From Actinomyces glycerinitolerans (GTDB taxonomy: Bacteria > Actinomycetota > Actinomycetes > Actinomycetales > Actinomycetaceae): 64,000 nt of DNA. Shown here in pieces: positions 1-10,080 of this stretch; position 1 is the stretch's first letter; each line of letters starts with the position of its first letter. The position numbers and the translations under genes were made by a program. Where the stretch lies: assembly GCF_900098745.1 (NCBI RefSeq), contig NZ_FQTT01000009.1:124001-188000 (forward strand). The letters run 5' to 3'. Below the pieces are notes generated by a model. The model had not been told where the DNA came from. It did no database searches and was given only the letters and a program-made list of their open reading frames with translations.

Positions 1-3000
1 GACTCTGCGGCAGTCGTCCCGGGCCCCGTCGAGGCGACCGTGACCATTATTGAGGACGGCGGCGGCCACGAGCTGGTCGAGCCGTGGCGGTTCACCTGGG
101 ACGCGGGCGCGCAGCGCGAACTGCACACCAGCAGGGCCTTGAAACTGAACCGGGACAACCTGGCGCAGGTCGATCAGCCGGGTCCTGCTCACGTGCGCGT
201 GGAGCTGCGCACTCGGGAGGGCGCGAAGCTGGTCCGGCGGATTGATGCCCTGTCCGCATTGCCCCCGCGCCAGTGGCAGCAGGCCGGAGGCGACTGCTGG
301 GCCGGCCCGGCACTGGCGACCTTCGTCCAGCCCGATCAGCCTGCGGTTCAGGCGCTGGCAGCGCAGGCGCGCTTGCGCGCCGGCCTGAGTACAGCCGCCT
401 CCGCACCCGACGACGTTGCCGACGCGGCCTGCGCCCTACTGCGCAGTCGCGGCCTGGCGGCGGATGGGGATGGTTCTCGGGGGCGGGATCCGCTTACGGT
501 CCGCACCGCGGGCGAGGTCATGGATGCGCGTACCGGCAGCGCGCTCGACGTCGCGGTCCTGCTGGCCGGCATCCTGGAACGACTCGGGGTCCAACCGGTG
601 CTGGCGCTGACGCCCGCCTCGGTGCTGCTCGGCTACGCCAGGAATGGCGCGGCGAGTGCGGATGGCTCCCCGGAGGCCTTCGCCGCAGGGGTGCGGCAGG
701 GCGGCATCGGGCTGATAGACCCGGTCACCGCACTGCGCTCGCCCGCGGGGGTACTACACGCGCCGGGTGGCGCGGCCCAGCAGATCGTGGAGGCCGCCCT
801 CGCAGAACTGACCCTGGTGGTTCCGGTCGCTGCCGCACGCTCCGGCGGGGCGTTGCCGCAGCCCGCGCTTGAACGCGACGAGGACGACGTCGTCGTGGAG
901 CTGTCCCCGTCCGCCACCTGGGCGGAACAGGATGCTGCGGGCCTGCCCGCTCCGACGCCCGAGCCGGGCACCGACCGGGCGGCGGGTGCGGCACCGGCGC
1001 GCGTGGAGGAGTGGAAACGGGCCCTGCTAGACCTGTCCCTGCGCAACCCGCTGATCGACCGCACCGCGCGCTCAGCGATCGAGCTCAGGGTGCCGCCGGA
1101 ACTCGTCGGCGACTTCGAGGACATCGTCAACAAGCGCGACAACCTGGCCCTCAGAGCCGCAGCGGGCTTCGGCGGCAGGCCCGCCCGGGGCGTCGCGCAG
1201 GCGGCGGATGACGCCACGGAGTTGCTGAAGGCGCACACCGTGGGTGCGGTTCTTGGAAGCAAGGAGTACGTGCGGCGCCTGCAGAACCTGGCCGCATCCG
1301 CTCGCACCACTCTGGAGGAGACCGGGGCGAACAACCTGTACCTCGCGATCGGTACGCTCGGCTGGTACGCCGACGGCCAGCGTGTGCGCTCTCCCCTGAT
1401 CCTGGTTCCCGTGAAGCTGGAACGGGAGGGTGACACGTTCATTGTGTCGCTGGATGAGGCCGGCGTGTCCACCCCCAACTATTCCCTGCTCGCGCGCTTC
1501 CAGGCGGATACGGGCATCGAGCTGACGGCGCTGCGCGAGCCCGAATACGACGACCACGGCGTCAATGTTGAGGCCACGCTGGACAAGCTGCGGCAACAGC
1601 TGCGTGCCGCAGGGCGCCGCGACCGCGTCGAGCCCACCGTCCACCTCGGGCTGTTCCGCTTCTCCACTTACCGCATGTGGCGGGACCTCGCGGAGGACTG
1701 GCCGACCATAACCACCAATCCGCTGGTGGCGCGCCTGCTGGACGGCACGCCCGGCGCCGGCACTGCGGATCAGGCGATCGGGGCCCCGACGGATCTCGAT
1801 GAAGTGGTGGAGAACCTGCCCCTGGTGGCGGACTCCGCCCAGGCGCGAGTGATCGCCGACGCCGTCTCCGGGCGCAGCCTGGTGGTCGAGGGGCCTCCCG
1901 GCACGGGGAAGTCCCAGACGGTCGCCAACCTCATCTTCCGCTCCCTGGCGCTGGGGCGCACCGTCATGTTCGTGGCGGAGAAGCAGTCCGCGCTCGACGT
2001 CGTCGCCCGGCGCCTGCGCGAGGAGACCGGCATCGGGGACCTGCTGCTCAACCTGCACGACAACGGCATGCGACCCGTCGAGGTCCGTAAGGCGCTACGC
2101 AGGGCGCTGGAGCTGCAGGCACCCGGTCACGACGCCGCAGCGATGGTGAGACTGCGCCGGCAGCTGGCGGACTCGCGCGGCGAGCTGGAGGCGTATCGCG
2201 AGCACCTGCACGCGCCGGGACAGGCGGGCAAGTCCTACTATGCGGCTCGCCAGGAACTGGTGGAGGCCACAGATGCAGACGTGTCCGCGGCGTCGCGGGC
2301 GCAGACACTCTTCGACGCCTGCGCTGCCCGTAGCGGGCTGGACGGCTTCGACGCGGGCAAGCACGAGGCGCGGCTGGACGAGTACCGGCGGTTGCAGGCG
2401 AGCCTGCGCGGACAGCTGGCGCCCGAGCTGCTCGATGAGGTCCTGAGGCGTCGCGACCGCGTGCTGCGCGAGTCCGGGGACCGCGCAGAGGAGCTGCGCC
2501 GCGAGGTCGAGCGCCGCAAGGGCACCTTGAATGTCCGTGCCCTGGTCGACTCCTACTGGGACCTGATCACCGCGATCACCCCCTGCATCCTGGTGTCCCC
2601 GGACTCGGTGGCCCGCTTCTTCCCGGCGAACAGGCGTTACGTGGATATGGTGGTCTTCGACGAGGCCTCCCAGATCACCGTCGCCGACGCCGTCGGCGCC
2701 CTGGGGCGGGGCCACACCGCAGTGGTGGTGGGGGACCCCAAGCAGATGCCGCCCACGCCCTCGCCGGGCACGGCGGCCGCGTCTGGTCGTAGCGCCTCCG
2801 GGGACGGCGGCGCGGACTCGATCCTCGACCGCTGCCTGGCACTAGGCCTCCCAACCCGCCGCCTGACCTGGCACTACCGCAGCCGGGTCGAGTCACTCAT
2901 CGCCTTCTCCAACCGGCACTACTACGACGGAAGGTTGCTGTCCTTCCCGAGCCCACTGGCGATAGCGGCCGCTCCGGATGACGGGCCGGATGGTTACGGC

Positions 3001-4644
3001 ATCTCGTTGCGGCGCGTCAACGGCACCTACTACCGCGCCGAGACGGCCAAGCACCGCGGTATCAGACCCAACACCAACCCCGTGGAGGCCCGGCAGATCG
3101 TAGACGAGGTCGGCAGGCGCTTTGAGGCATCGCCGCAGGCCACCCCGTCGCTGGGAATCATCACCTTCAACAATCACCAGTGCGAGTTGATCGAGGCCGA
3201 GCTGCGAAACAGCGGCCGGGAACGCATCATCAAGGCGCTGGATGCGCGCGATGGCCTGTTCGTGCGCAACCTGAACAATGTTCAGGGGGAGGAGCGCGAC
3301 ACGATCCTGGTGTCGGTGACCTTCTCAGCCAACGAGCGCGGCGACCTGCCGCTCAACTTCGGGTCCCTGAGCCAGGCCGGCGGTCAGCGGCGGCTGAATG
3401 TGGCGATTACTCGGGCCCGCAGGCAGGTGGTCGTATTCTCCAGCTTCGATCCGGAGGACCTGCACGCCGAGCGCTCCACCCACCAGGGGGTGAAGGACCT
3501 GCGCGAGTACCTGGGGCGGGCCCGCAGCGGCATCGCGCCGCACGGCCGACCCCGCTCGGCCGTCTCCGTGGACCTGCACCGCGATCAGATCGCCGAGCGC
3601 TTGCGGGAGGCGGGCGTTGAGGTGATGTCCGGCGTCGGGCACTCGGACTTCGAGATCGACCTGGTGGTCACCGGGGCCGGGGGAAGGCGCGTTGCGGTGC
3701 TGCTGGACGGGCCCGGTTGGAGCCGGCGGGCGAGCGTCACGGACCGTGACCTGCTGCCGGTAGACGTGCTGCATTCAATGGGGTGGGAGCAGGTTGAGCG
3801 CGTCTGGATGCCCACATGGGTGGCTGATGCGGATGCCGTGGTAGCGCGCCTGCTCGCCGCCTCCGGAGGCGCGCCGGAGCCGGCAGGCGTGCAGGCCGCA
3901 GCCCCTGCGCTGCCGGCAGCGTCGACGGTGTCTGCGGCGTCTCCAGCCTCGCCGTCGACGGCGCCCTCTCAGCCACGGCCGACGGCGCCGGAGACACAGG
4001 CGACAACGGCGCCGGAGGAGGACGTGGCGTCCGCGCCCCGGCCCGAGCAGACGCAGGCCGCGGCGGCGGCTGGTGCGGCCGCCCCGGAGGCCGCACCACG
4101 GACTGCTACGGAGTACCGGCAGTGGCGGCCCGAGGGCGTGCAGCCAATCGAGGTGCTCGATCGCGCCCAGGACAAGGACTCGCCGGAACGCGCACAGGTG
4201 GTTGCAACAGCCCGCGCCATCTGCGACGTCGAGTCCCCACTCACCCGGCACCGGCTGATCGTCAAGCTCTGCCGCGCCTATGGGCTCACCCGGGTGGTGA
4301 AGTCACGGGAGCAGAAGGTAGATGAGCTGCTGGGCGACGCATTCGCCTACACCGATGGCGAGGGCTTCGTGTGGCGGAGCGTGGACGCCGCCCGGTTGCC
4401 CATGCACTATCGGCGTCACGCGCTGGATCACGTGGACTCCATCAAGGAGATCCACCCTCGTGAACTGCAAGCGCTGATGCGTGAAGTCCGTGCCGGCTCA
4501 GCCGGATGGGTATCTACCGAGGATCTTTGCAATCAGGCGCTCAAACGGCTCAGCGTCAAGAAGCGCAGGCTCAGCGCCAGCGGAGTAAAGGATGCCCTGA
4601 CCGATGCGCTGGCGCAGGTCGAGCGGGAGGACGACGGGTGGTAG
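1..4644 (+). CDS. DUF4011 / UPF1-like superfamily 1 helicase with Vsr-like nuclease and DUF3320 domains (5' partial)
   Basis: The reading frame is open from base 1, so the gene almost certainly begins upstream. A GTG at 40 is the first in-window start but has no convincing ribosome site. Visible order: an N-terminal beta-rich region; a DUF4011 segment near 1005-1130 (ALLDLSLRNPLID); Walker A GPPGTGKSQ near 1890; Walker B-like VVFDEASQ near 2650; the SF1 motif NVAITRARR near 3400; a Vsr/MTES_1575-like nuclease segment near 3560-3840 (HSDFEIDLVV, then LLDGPGW); an Ala/Pro-rich linker near 3850-4080; and a DUF3320-like tail near 4210-4330. Helicase-nuclease fusions of this order include the antiviral protein Hhe. 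The stretch between Walker A and the DEAS box looks shorter than I expect for the family, but the frame is intact. The DNA or RNA processing role is inferred; antiviral activity is a hypothesis. Confidence 0.85.
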   Translation, partial: DSAAVVPGPVEATVTIIEDGGGHELVEPWRFTWDAGAQRELHTSRALKLNRDNLAQVDQPGPAHVRVELRTREGAKLVRRIDALSALPPRQWQQAGGDCWAGPALATFVQPDQPAVQALAAQARLRAGLSTAASAPDDVADAACALLRSRGLAADGDGSRGRDPLTVRTAGEVMDARTGSALDVAVLLAGILERLGVQPVLALTPASVLLGYARNGAASADGSPEAFAAGVRQGGIGLIDPVTALRSPAGVLHAPGGAAQQIVEAALAELTLVVPVAAARSGGALPQPALERDEDDVVVELSPSATWAEQDAAGLPAPTPEPGTDRAAGAAPARVEEWKRALLDLSLRNPLIDRTARSAIELRVPPELVGDFEDIVNKRDNLALRAAAGFGGRPARGVAQAADDATELLKAHTVGAVLGSKEYVRRLQNLAASARTTLEETGANNLYLAIGTLGWYADGQRVRSPLILVPVKLEREGDTFIVSLDEAGVSTPNYSLLARFQADTGIELTALREPEYDDHGVNVEATLDKLRQQLRAAGRRDRVEPTVHLGLFRFSTYRMWRDLAEDWPTITTNPLVARLLDGTPGAGTADQAIGAPTDLDEVVENLPLVADSAQARVIADAVSGRSLVVEGPPGTGKSQTVANLIFRSLALGRTVMFVAEKQSALDVVARRLREETGIGDLLLNLHDNGMRPVEVRKALRRALELQAPGHDAAAMVRLRRQLADSRGELEAYREHLHAPGQAGKSYYAARQELVEATDADVSAASRAQTLFDACAARSGLDGFDAGKHEARLDEYRRLQASLRGQLAPELLDEVLRRRDRVLRESGDRAEELRREVERRKGTLNVRALVDSYWDLITAITPCILVSPDSVARFFPANRRYVDMVVFDEASQITVADAVGALGRGHTAVVVGDPKQMPPTPSPGTAAASGRSASGDGGADSILDRCLALGLPTRRLTWHYRSRVESLIAFSNRHYYDGRLLSFPSPLAIAAAPDDGPDGYGISLRRVNGTYYRAETAKHRGIRPNTNPVEARQIVDEVGRRFEASPQATPSLGIITFNNHQCELIEAELRNSGRERIIKALDARDGLFVRNLNNVQGEERDTILVSVTFSANERGDLPLNFGSLSQAGGQRRLNVAITRARRQVVVFSSFDPEDLHAERSTHQGVKDLREYLGRARSGIAPHGRPRSAVSVDLHRDQIAERLREAGVEVMSGVGHSDFEIDLVVTGAGGRRVAVLLDGPGWSRRASVTDRDLLPVDVLHSMGWEQVERVWMPTWVADADAVVARLLAASGGAPEPAGVQAAAPALPAASTVSAASPASPSTAPSQPRPTAPETQATTAPEEDVASAPRPEQTQAAAAAGAAAPEAAPRTATEYRQWRPEGVQPIEVLDRAQDKDSPERAQVVATARAICDVESPLTRHRLIVKLCRAYGLTRVVKSREQKVDELLGDAFAYTDGEGFVWRSVDAARLPMHYRRHALDHVDSIKEIHPRELQALMREVRAGSAGWVSTEDLCNQALKRLSVKKRRLSASGVKDALTDALAQVEREDDGW

Positions 4645-4733
4645 CACGGCGGGGCTGAGGGACTCGGAGGTTTGTGCTTCTGCGCGGCCCGCCACTGCGC
4701 TGAGTCGGCTCGAAACGTGTTGGACCCCGCCCG

Positions 4734-4739
4734 TATGGT
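4734..4739 (+). promoter_or_regulatory. -10 element of the SWIM/SNF2 helicase gene
   Basis: TATGGT lies six bases before the ATG at 4746, the spacing expected for a leaderless transcript. No Shine-Dalgarno sequence is present and no good -35 is seen. Confidence 0.5.
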
Positions 4740-4745
4740 GGGGGC

Positions 4746-7700
4746 ATGGCCCGAAAGATCACCCCCGAGGATTGGCCGGCACGAGTAGCCGACGCCGAGA
4801 TCGCGGCCGTTGTCGGTGCGCCGGCCTTCGGCCGCGGACGCCGCTACGCGGAGCAGGGGCGGGTAGCCAACCTCTCCGTTTCGGGCAACGGCGAGATTCT
4901 TGCCGCCGCGGTGCGCGGCGCGCAGGGGCGGATCTATCAGACCATGGTCTATGCGCGCATCTCCGGTGAGCGCGTGAAGTGGTCCGGCACCTGCTCCTGC
5001 CCGGTGGGCGGAAACTGCAAGCACACGGCCGCCCTGGTGCTGACCGCCCGCCACCTGGCGCATGCGGCCTCCGCGCCGCCCGGCGACGCCGATTGGGAAC
5101 GCCGCCTGGCCCAACTGCTGCACACGCGGCAGACCGCACGCCGGGCCGTCGCCATTGAGGTGGTAGATACCGGGGCCGCTCAGCACGGCGCCGGCTCCCG
5201 CCGCACCGGCCGCTTCGGATCCGGATCCGCCCGGCCGGGCCGCCTGCACCTGCGCCCGCTGATCGCCGGCAAGCGCGGCTGGGTCAAGCAGGGCATCTCC
5301 TGGCGCGGCCTCACGAACGGGGACCTGACCGGTGAGGTGGCCCCGGATGTACTGGCCGCCCTGACCGAGTTGGCGGTCATGGACCCCTACGGCGACTTCT
5401 ACTACAGCAACTCCGTCATCGATCTGGGCGCGCTGCCGGCCCGCGTCTGGGATGCGCTGCGGCGCGCCGTCGCCGCCGGGGTGACGCTGACGACGGCCCA
5501 GCACGGCGGCAACCCGGTACGCATCCTGTCCGGCCTGCGCGCCGGCCTCGCAGTTACCCGTCAGCCCGACGGCACCGCCCTGATCGCCCCCGCATTGGAC
5601 CTCGACGCCGTCGAGGGGCTCACCCTCGGCGAGGGGCAACTCGCTGAAAACCGGCCGCTGGGCAACCCCACCCACGCCTACGCGCTCACGGGTGCCGACG
5701 GCGCCCTCAACCTCATGCCGCTGGAGCCACCCCCGGATGAGGTGCTGGGGCGGGTACTGGCGCGCAACGAGCACCTCACCATTCCCGCCGCGGACGTGGA
5801 CCGCTTCGAGCGTGACCACCTGGGGAGGCTCGCCACGGCCGTGCCCATCGTCGACCTCGATCCCACCCTGACCGTGCCGGACCTGGGCACACCCGTCGCC
5901 GTGCTCCGCGTGAGCATGGACGCCTCCAAGCACCGCGCCGAGATCTCCTGGTCCATTCGCTACGAGACGGCGTCCGGCGCCAGTCGCGGCGAGGTCGCCG
6001 TCGGCAGCCTGGCGGAACTCATCATCGGGTCCGCGCCTCCGGACTGGGACCGCTCCACCGGCGCTGCACAGACGGGTTACGACGGCGCGGCCGCGGTGAG
6101 CGGCACGGGCTCTGGAAGCCAATCCCGGCAGGCCCCCTCGGCGCGCGACGCCCAGGCCGAGGACCGTCTGGCCCGCCGCATCATCGACGCCTGTACGCCG
6201 CTGGCCCCCACCCACCGCCCACTGTGGCAGCCGGGCCGCTTCACCGGCATGGACACCGCTCGCCTCATCACCCGGGCCGTGCCCGCGCTGGAGGCGATCG
6301 ACGGCGTCGTCGTCGAGGTGGACGGGCAGGTGCCCGACTACCGGGAGGCCGAGGACGCCCCGCTGATCACCACCGACGTCGAGGACGACGACGACCGGCC
6401 GGACTGGTTCTCCCTGCGGGTGCGCGTAAAGGTCGGTGACGAGGACGCGCCCATCGAACGGCTGATGACGGCGGTCGCCACCGGCGCGGACGAGGTACTG
6501 CTCGACTCCGGCAAGTGGATCAACCTCGCCAACCGTCCCGAGATCGTGCGCCTGGCCCGGCTCATGGAGGAGGGCCGCGACCTGCGCGACCCGCGCTCCC
6601 GCAGCGCCGGCGACCTGTCGGTCACGCCCTTCCAGGCGGGCCTGTACGCCGAACTGGAGCAGTTGGGCGTTATCGGGGAGGCGACTCGGCGCTGGCGCGA
6701 AGGCGTCGAACGGCTCCTGGCGGTGACGGCCACGGTCGACGGCGCCGAGGGGGACAGCGCCGAGGGGGACGGCGCAGTGGGCGACGCTGAAGGGCAGCAC
6801 GCCGTCGACATCGTGGATGCGCCGGCGCCCGCGGGACTGCAAGCCGAGCTGCGGCCCTACCAGCTGGAGGGCTACCGCTGGCTCGCCCTGCTGCAGTCCA
6901 CCGGGCTCGGCGGCATCCTCGCCGACGACATGGGGCTGGGCAAGACCCTCCAGGTGCTCGCCGTGGTTCAGCGCATGGTGGAGCGGCGGGCCGCAGACGG
7001 CCCCGCGGCCGGCCCGGCCGCCGGCGGTGCCCGGGCGGAGCCGCACGGGACCGAGCCTGCCGCGCCACCCGCGGCGGCCCCGGTGCTGGTGGTCGCGCCC
7101 ACGAGCGTCGTCGGCGCCTGGGCGGAACAGGCCGCCCGCTTCTGTCCCGAGTTGCGCGTGCGCACCGTCACCCGCACCCGCGGCAAGCGGGGGGAGGACC
7201 TGGAAGCAATCCGCTCCGGCGCCGACCTGGTGGTCACCAGCTACACCATCGCCCGGATCGAGGAGGAGGACTTCACCGCCGTCGACTGGGCGTGGGTAGT
7301 ACTCGATGAGGCCCAGTTCGTCAAGAACCACAACGCGGTCACCTACAGGGCCGTGCGGCGCCTGCGCACGCCGTCGATGGTGGCGATCACCGGCACGCCG
7401 CTGGAGAACTCGCTGATGGACCTGTGGAGCCTGCTGTCCATCACCGCGCCCGGGCTGCTGCCCGGCCCGGACCGCTTCACCGAGCTGTATCGGCGGCCCA
7501 TCGAGCACGGGGACGACGCCGCCCTGGCGGCACTGCGCGCTCGCATCCACCCCTTCATGCTGCGCCGCACCAAGGAGGACGTCGCCGCCGACCTGCCCGC
7601 CAAGAACGAGCAGATCCTGGCGGTGGAATTGCCTCCCGCACACCGGCGTGCCTACGACCGGCGGCTAGCGCGTGAACGCCAGAAGGTACTGGGGCTGCTG

Positions 7701-8414
7701 GAGGAGGACACCGCCCAGTCTCGATTTACCGCCTTGAAATCACTGACGATCCTGCGGCAGATGGCGCTCGACCCGGCACTGGTGGAGGGCACCGACACCG
7801 CCGCTGGGAGTTCTAAGACCGGCCGACGGCGCAAGCCCACCGCCAAGGTTGAGGTGCTGCTGGAGACGCTGCAGCCCGTGGTCGCCGAGGGACACCGGGC
7901 CCTGGTTTTCAGCCAGTTCACTCGCTACCTGAGTGGAGTGCGCGAGGCGCTCGAGACCGCCGGCATGCGCACCGCCTACCTCGACGGCACCACCACCAAC
8001 CGGCAACAGGTCATCGACGCCTTCCGGGCCGGGGACGCCGATGTCTTCCTAATCTCGCTGAAGGCGGGCGGCTTCGGGCTGACGCTGACGGAGGCCGACT
8101 ACGTGTTCCTGCTGGATCCGTGGTGGAACCCGCAGGCCGAGGAGCAGGCAGTGGATCGCACCCACCGCATCGGCCAGGACCGGCCCGTCATGGTCTACCG
8201 GCTGGTGTCCGCCGGGACCATCGAGGAGAAGGTCATGGACCTGAAGGAGAAGAAGGCCGAGCTCTTCGACCGCGTGGTGGAGGGCTCTGCCGACGACGCC
8301 GCGGACGGGGTAGCCCGCGAGGCTGTCGGCGGGGGAGCAGCTGGCACCCGTGCGGCGGCGAGCCGTGCCCGCCTGACCGCCCAGGAGATCCGTGACCTGC
8401 TTGATGCGAGTTGA
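4746..8414 (+). CDS. SWIM zinc-finger SNF2-family DEAD/DEAH helicase
   Basis: This 1222-residue protein is a predicted ATP-dependent DNA translocase of the Swi2/Snf2 type. The N-terminus carries a SWIM zinc finger with ligands in CSCPVGGNCKH (near residue 85). A long SNF2-associated region follows. The ATPase core begins near residue 698 with DDMGLGKTLQ (Walker A), then VLDEAQFVKN (DEAQ box), ITGTPLENSL (motif III), and in the second RecA lobe LKAGGFGLTLTEADYV and RTHRIGQDRP (motifs V and VI), all intact. A low-complexity Ala/Pro insert sits between motifs I and Ia. The start is set by a -10-like hexamer six bases upstream, consistent with a leaderless message. It stands 101 bp after the DUF4011 helicase on the same strand, so the two could be functionally linked, but SWIM-SNF2 proteins are common in actinobacteria and the role here is unknown. 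Confidence 0.93.
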   Translation: MARKITPEDWPARVADAEIAAVVGAPAFGRGRRYAEQGRVANLSVSGNGEILAAAVRGAQGRIYQTMVYARISGERVKWSGTCSCPVGGNCKHTAALVLTARHLAHAASAPPGDADWERRLAQLLHTRQTARRAVAIEVVDTGAAQHGAGSRRTGRFGSGSARPGRLHLRPLIAGKRGWVKQGISWRGLTNGDLTGEVAPDVLAALTELAVMDPYGDFYYSNSVIDLGALPARVWDALRRAVAAGVTLTTAQHGGNPVRILSGLRAGLAVTRQPDGTALIAPALDLDAVEGLTLGEGQLAENRPLGNPTHAYALTGADGALNLMPLEPPPDEVLGRVLARNEHLTIPAADVDRFERDHLGRLATAVPIVDLDPTLTVPDLGTPVAVLRVSMDASKHRAEISWSIRYETASGASRGEVAVGSLAELIIGSAPPDWDRSTGAAQTGYDGAAAVSGTGSGSQSRQAPSARDAQAEDRLARRIIDACTPLAPTHRPLWQPGRFTGMDTARLITRAVPALEAIDGVVVEVDGQVPDYREAEDAPLITTDVEDDDDRPDWFSLRVRVKVGDEDAPIERLMTAVATGADEVLLDSGKWINLANRPEIVRLARLMEEGRDLRDPRSRSAGDLSVTPFQAGLYAELEQLGVIGEATRRWREGVERLLAVTATVDGAEGDSAEGDGAVGDAEGQHAVDIVDAPAPAGLQAELRPYQLEGYRWLALLQSTGLGGILADDMGLGKTLQVLAVVQRMVERRAADGPAAGPAAGGARAEPHGTEPAAPPAAAPVLVVAPTSVVGAWAEQAARFCPELRVRTVTRTRGKRGEDLEAIRSGADLVVTSYTIARIEEEDFTAVDWAWVVLDEAQFVKNHNAVTYRAVRRLRTPSMVAITGTPLENSLMDLWSLLSITAPGLLPGPDRFTELYRRPIEHGDDAALAALRARIHPFMLRRTKEDVAADLPAKNEQILAVELPPAHRRAYDRRLARERQKVLGLLEEDTAQSRFTALKSLTILRQMALDPALVEGTDTAAGSSKTGRRRKPTAKVEVLLETLQPVVAEGHRALVFSQFTRYLSGVREALETAGMRTAYLDGTTTNRQQVIDAFRAGDADVFLISLKAGGFGLTLTEADYVFLLDPWWNPQAEEQAVDRTHRIGQDRPVMVYRLVSAGTIEEKVMDLKEKKAELFDRVVEGSADDAADGVAREAVGGGAAGTRAAASRARLTAQEIRDLLDAS

Positions 8415-8425
8415 TCGAGGTCCGG

Positions 8426-10060
8426 CTAGGAGTTCGGCTGGTAGGCGACGACTTTGCCGGACTGATAGGTGACGAGGAGCAGGTCTTCGTGCAAGCCATA
8501 GCTCGCGAAATCATCGAACGAACCGAGAGAAATCAGCTCTGATGAGCGCCCGGTGAGCATGTCCACCAGCATCAGGTAGCGTTTATCGCCATCCTGTATG
8601 TTGAAGCTTTGGACCTGGCCGTAGCCGGCGTAGGTCAGCGCCTGCACGGGGGAGGTTCCCGTGCACTCGCCACCAGATTCTGCATTGGTCAGGGCATTGG
8701 TCTCGCCGAGTTCGACGTCGTTGCGGTTGATAGTGATTGAGTCGCAGTCCGAGTCTGTCTGCGAGACCGTATAGGTGGCGGGAGCCCAAGAGAGGTCGAG
8801 GTCTTCCAGCCACAGCCGGGCCTGTTCCCGAGTGAAAGGCGTTGGTGACCAAGGATACTCGGAGAAGTCGTACTGGTGGTCGGATTTGAATGATTCGCTG
8901 GGGGTGCCGTCGAGCTCGTACAGGTGATAAGTTGTGGGCTCCGTTGAAGCGTTGCCCTCGTATGTTAACCAGCCGTCGTTCAGTTTATATGGGAATACGT
9001 ACTTCTTGCCGTCAAGTCGGTTCATGTTCCCGGTCTTCAAATCGACCACGAAGTAGTCCTCATATTCAATTGAGCTGACGATTGAATAGTCGTCGGTGCG
9101 GGAATACCACATTTCCACGGCGGTGTCGGTAGGAAATTCTACCTCCCACAGCTTCTTGGAGGGGCTCGACCAGAACTGACAGGTGGTGTCAACGCAGGCG
9201 ACCGCGCCGTTTGACATGATCGTTACGCGGGCGTCGGCGTCCCAGGGGGCGTCGCTGCGCGCTTGAGAATCAAGGTCTATGAACGTGTTCTCGATGATGA
9301 TTTGGCGGTCCCAGAGCGCCGGCCAGACAACGGTGTTGGTAATGTCCTGCTCGGTCTCCCACAGTTGCTCGGGGGCGTCTCCGGAGACGTCGTACACGGT
9401 GATGGTTGCGGTGCTGGATGTGCTGGCTACACGCACCAGTCGATCCTCAAGGAGGGCTGTGGACAACGTCTGGCCGTCGGAATCGGTTGGCGCTTTCAGG
9501 GACCAGGCTTCTTCGAAGCCATCCAGCCAGGCCTGTGACCAGGGGTCGTCGGTGCCTCGGTTCCGGATGAACAGGGTGACGCTTCCAATGGTCAGCACGA
9601 GTACGACCACCAACGTGGCCACGAGCGCCACTCGCCTCCGCTTCGACCGCGTCGGCGTGGCCTGTGGGGGTGTGGCGAGGTACCCGTAGCCTCTCGCCGG
9701 CTGCTGCTGGGGCGGGTATGGGGGATAACTCTGTGCGGCCGGGTACTGCGTCGGCGTGGCCTGTGGGGGTGTGGCGAGGTACCCGTAGGCTCCCGCCGGC
9801 TGCTGCTGGGGCGGGTACTGGGGGTAACCCTGTGCGGCGGGGTACTGGGGAGAGCCCTGTGCGGCCGGGTACTGGGGAGAGCCCTGCGCGGCGGGGTACT
9901 GGGGAGAGCCCTGCGCGGCCGGATACTGCACCGGCGGTGGGTATTGCGGTTGCTGCTGCCAGGCTCCGGGTTGGTCTTGTGGCTGTTGGAAACCGCCGGC
10001 TTGAGCCTGCGGGGAAGGCATGTTGTTCCGGTTGGGCTGGGGTTGGCCAGGCTCAGTCAT
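8426..10060 (-). CDS. Single-pass membrane protein with Pro/Gln/Tyr-rich cytosolic repeats and PQQ/beta-propeller-like exterior domain (paralogue 1)
   Basis: This is a 544-residue protein of unknown function. Residues 1-140 are Pro/Gln/Tyr-rich with GSPQYPAAQ repeats. A basic stop (RSKRRR) precedes one membrane helix near 144-166, giving N-in, C-out topology. The roughly 375-residue exterior part has scattered motifs such as PEQLWETEQ that resemble PQQ/beta-propeller blades, and cysteines (ACVDTTC; CDSITI; GGECTG) that could form disulphides. The paralogue at 10534-12021 aligns along the whole exterior domain (FTREQARLWLE, SITINRNDV versus SITINGNDV). It converges with the SNF2 helicase gene with an 11-bp gap. 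The start lacks a Shine-Dalgarno, but CATTAT lies seven bases upstream, as in a leaderless gene. Similar Actinomyces proteins are usually named hypothetical. Confidence 0.85.
   Translation of the reverse strand: MTEPGQPQPNRNNMPSPQAQAGGFQQPQDQPGAWQQQPQYPPPVQYPAAQGSPQYPAAQGSPQYPAAQGSPQYPAAQGYPQYPPQQQPAGAYGYLATPPQATPTQYPAAQSYPPYPPQQQPARGYGYLATPPQATPTRSKRRRVALVATLVVVLVLTIGSVTLFIRNRGTDDPWSQAWLDGFEEAWSLKAPTDSDGQTLSTALLEDRLVRVASTSSTATITVYDVSGDAPEQLWETEQDITNTVVWPALWDRQIIIENTFIDLDSQARSDAPWDADARVTIMSNGAVACVDTTCQFWSSPSKKLWEVEFPTDTAVEMWYSRTDDYSIVSSIEYEDYFVVDLKTGNMNRLDGKKYVFPYKLNDGWLTYEGNASTEPTTYHLYELDGTPSESFKSDHQYDFSEYPWSPTPFTREQARLWLEDLDLSWAPATYTVSQTDSDCDSITINRNDVELGETNALTNAESGGECTGTSPVQALTYAGYGQVQSFNIQDGDKRYLMLVDMLTGRSSELISLGSFDDFASYGLHEDLLLVTYQSGKVVAYQPNS
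9651..9929. repeat. Nested coding minisatellite: two 99-bp units followed by three and a half 27-bp units
   Basis: Inside the paralogue-1 gene, 9651-9749 and 9750-9848 are near-identical 99-bp units (33 codons). 9828-9854, 9855-9881 and 9882-9908 are near-identical 27-bp units (nine codons, GSPQYPAAQ), with a partial fourth unit after them. Both periods are multiples of three, so copy-number change would lengthen or shorten the cytosolic tail without breaking the frame. Confidence 0.9.
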
Positions 10061-10067
10061 GTCGCCG

Positions 10068-10080
10068 ATAATGTCACGAA
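10068..10080 (-). promoter_or_regulatory. Shared promoter block upstream of paralogue 1
   Basis: On the minus strand TTCGTGACATTAT ends seven bases before the start codon. Exactly the same 13 bases precede paralogue 2 at 12028-12040. CATTAT would serve as the -10. No standard -35 stands out at either copy. Confidence 0.55.

Noticed and set aside
4533..7643. A 1036-codon minus-strand open frame opposite the SNF2 helicase gene
   Set aside because: It is a mirror of the high-GC third-codon bias of the helicase gene, rich in Gly/Ala/His/Gln, with no recognisable domain or ribosome site.
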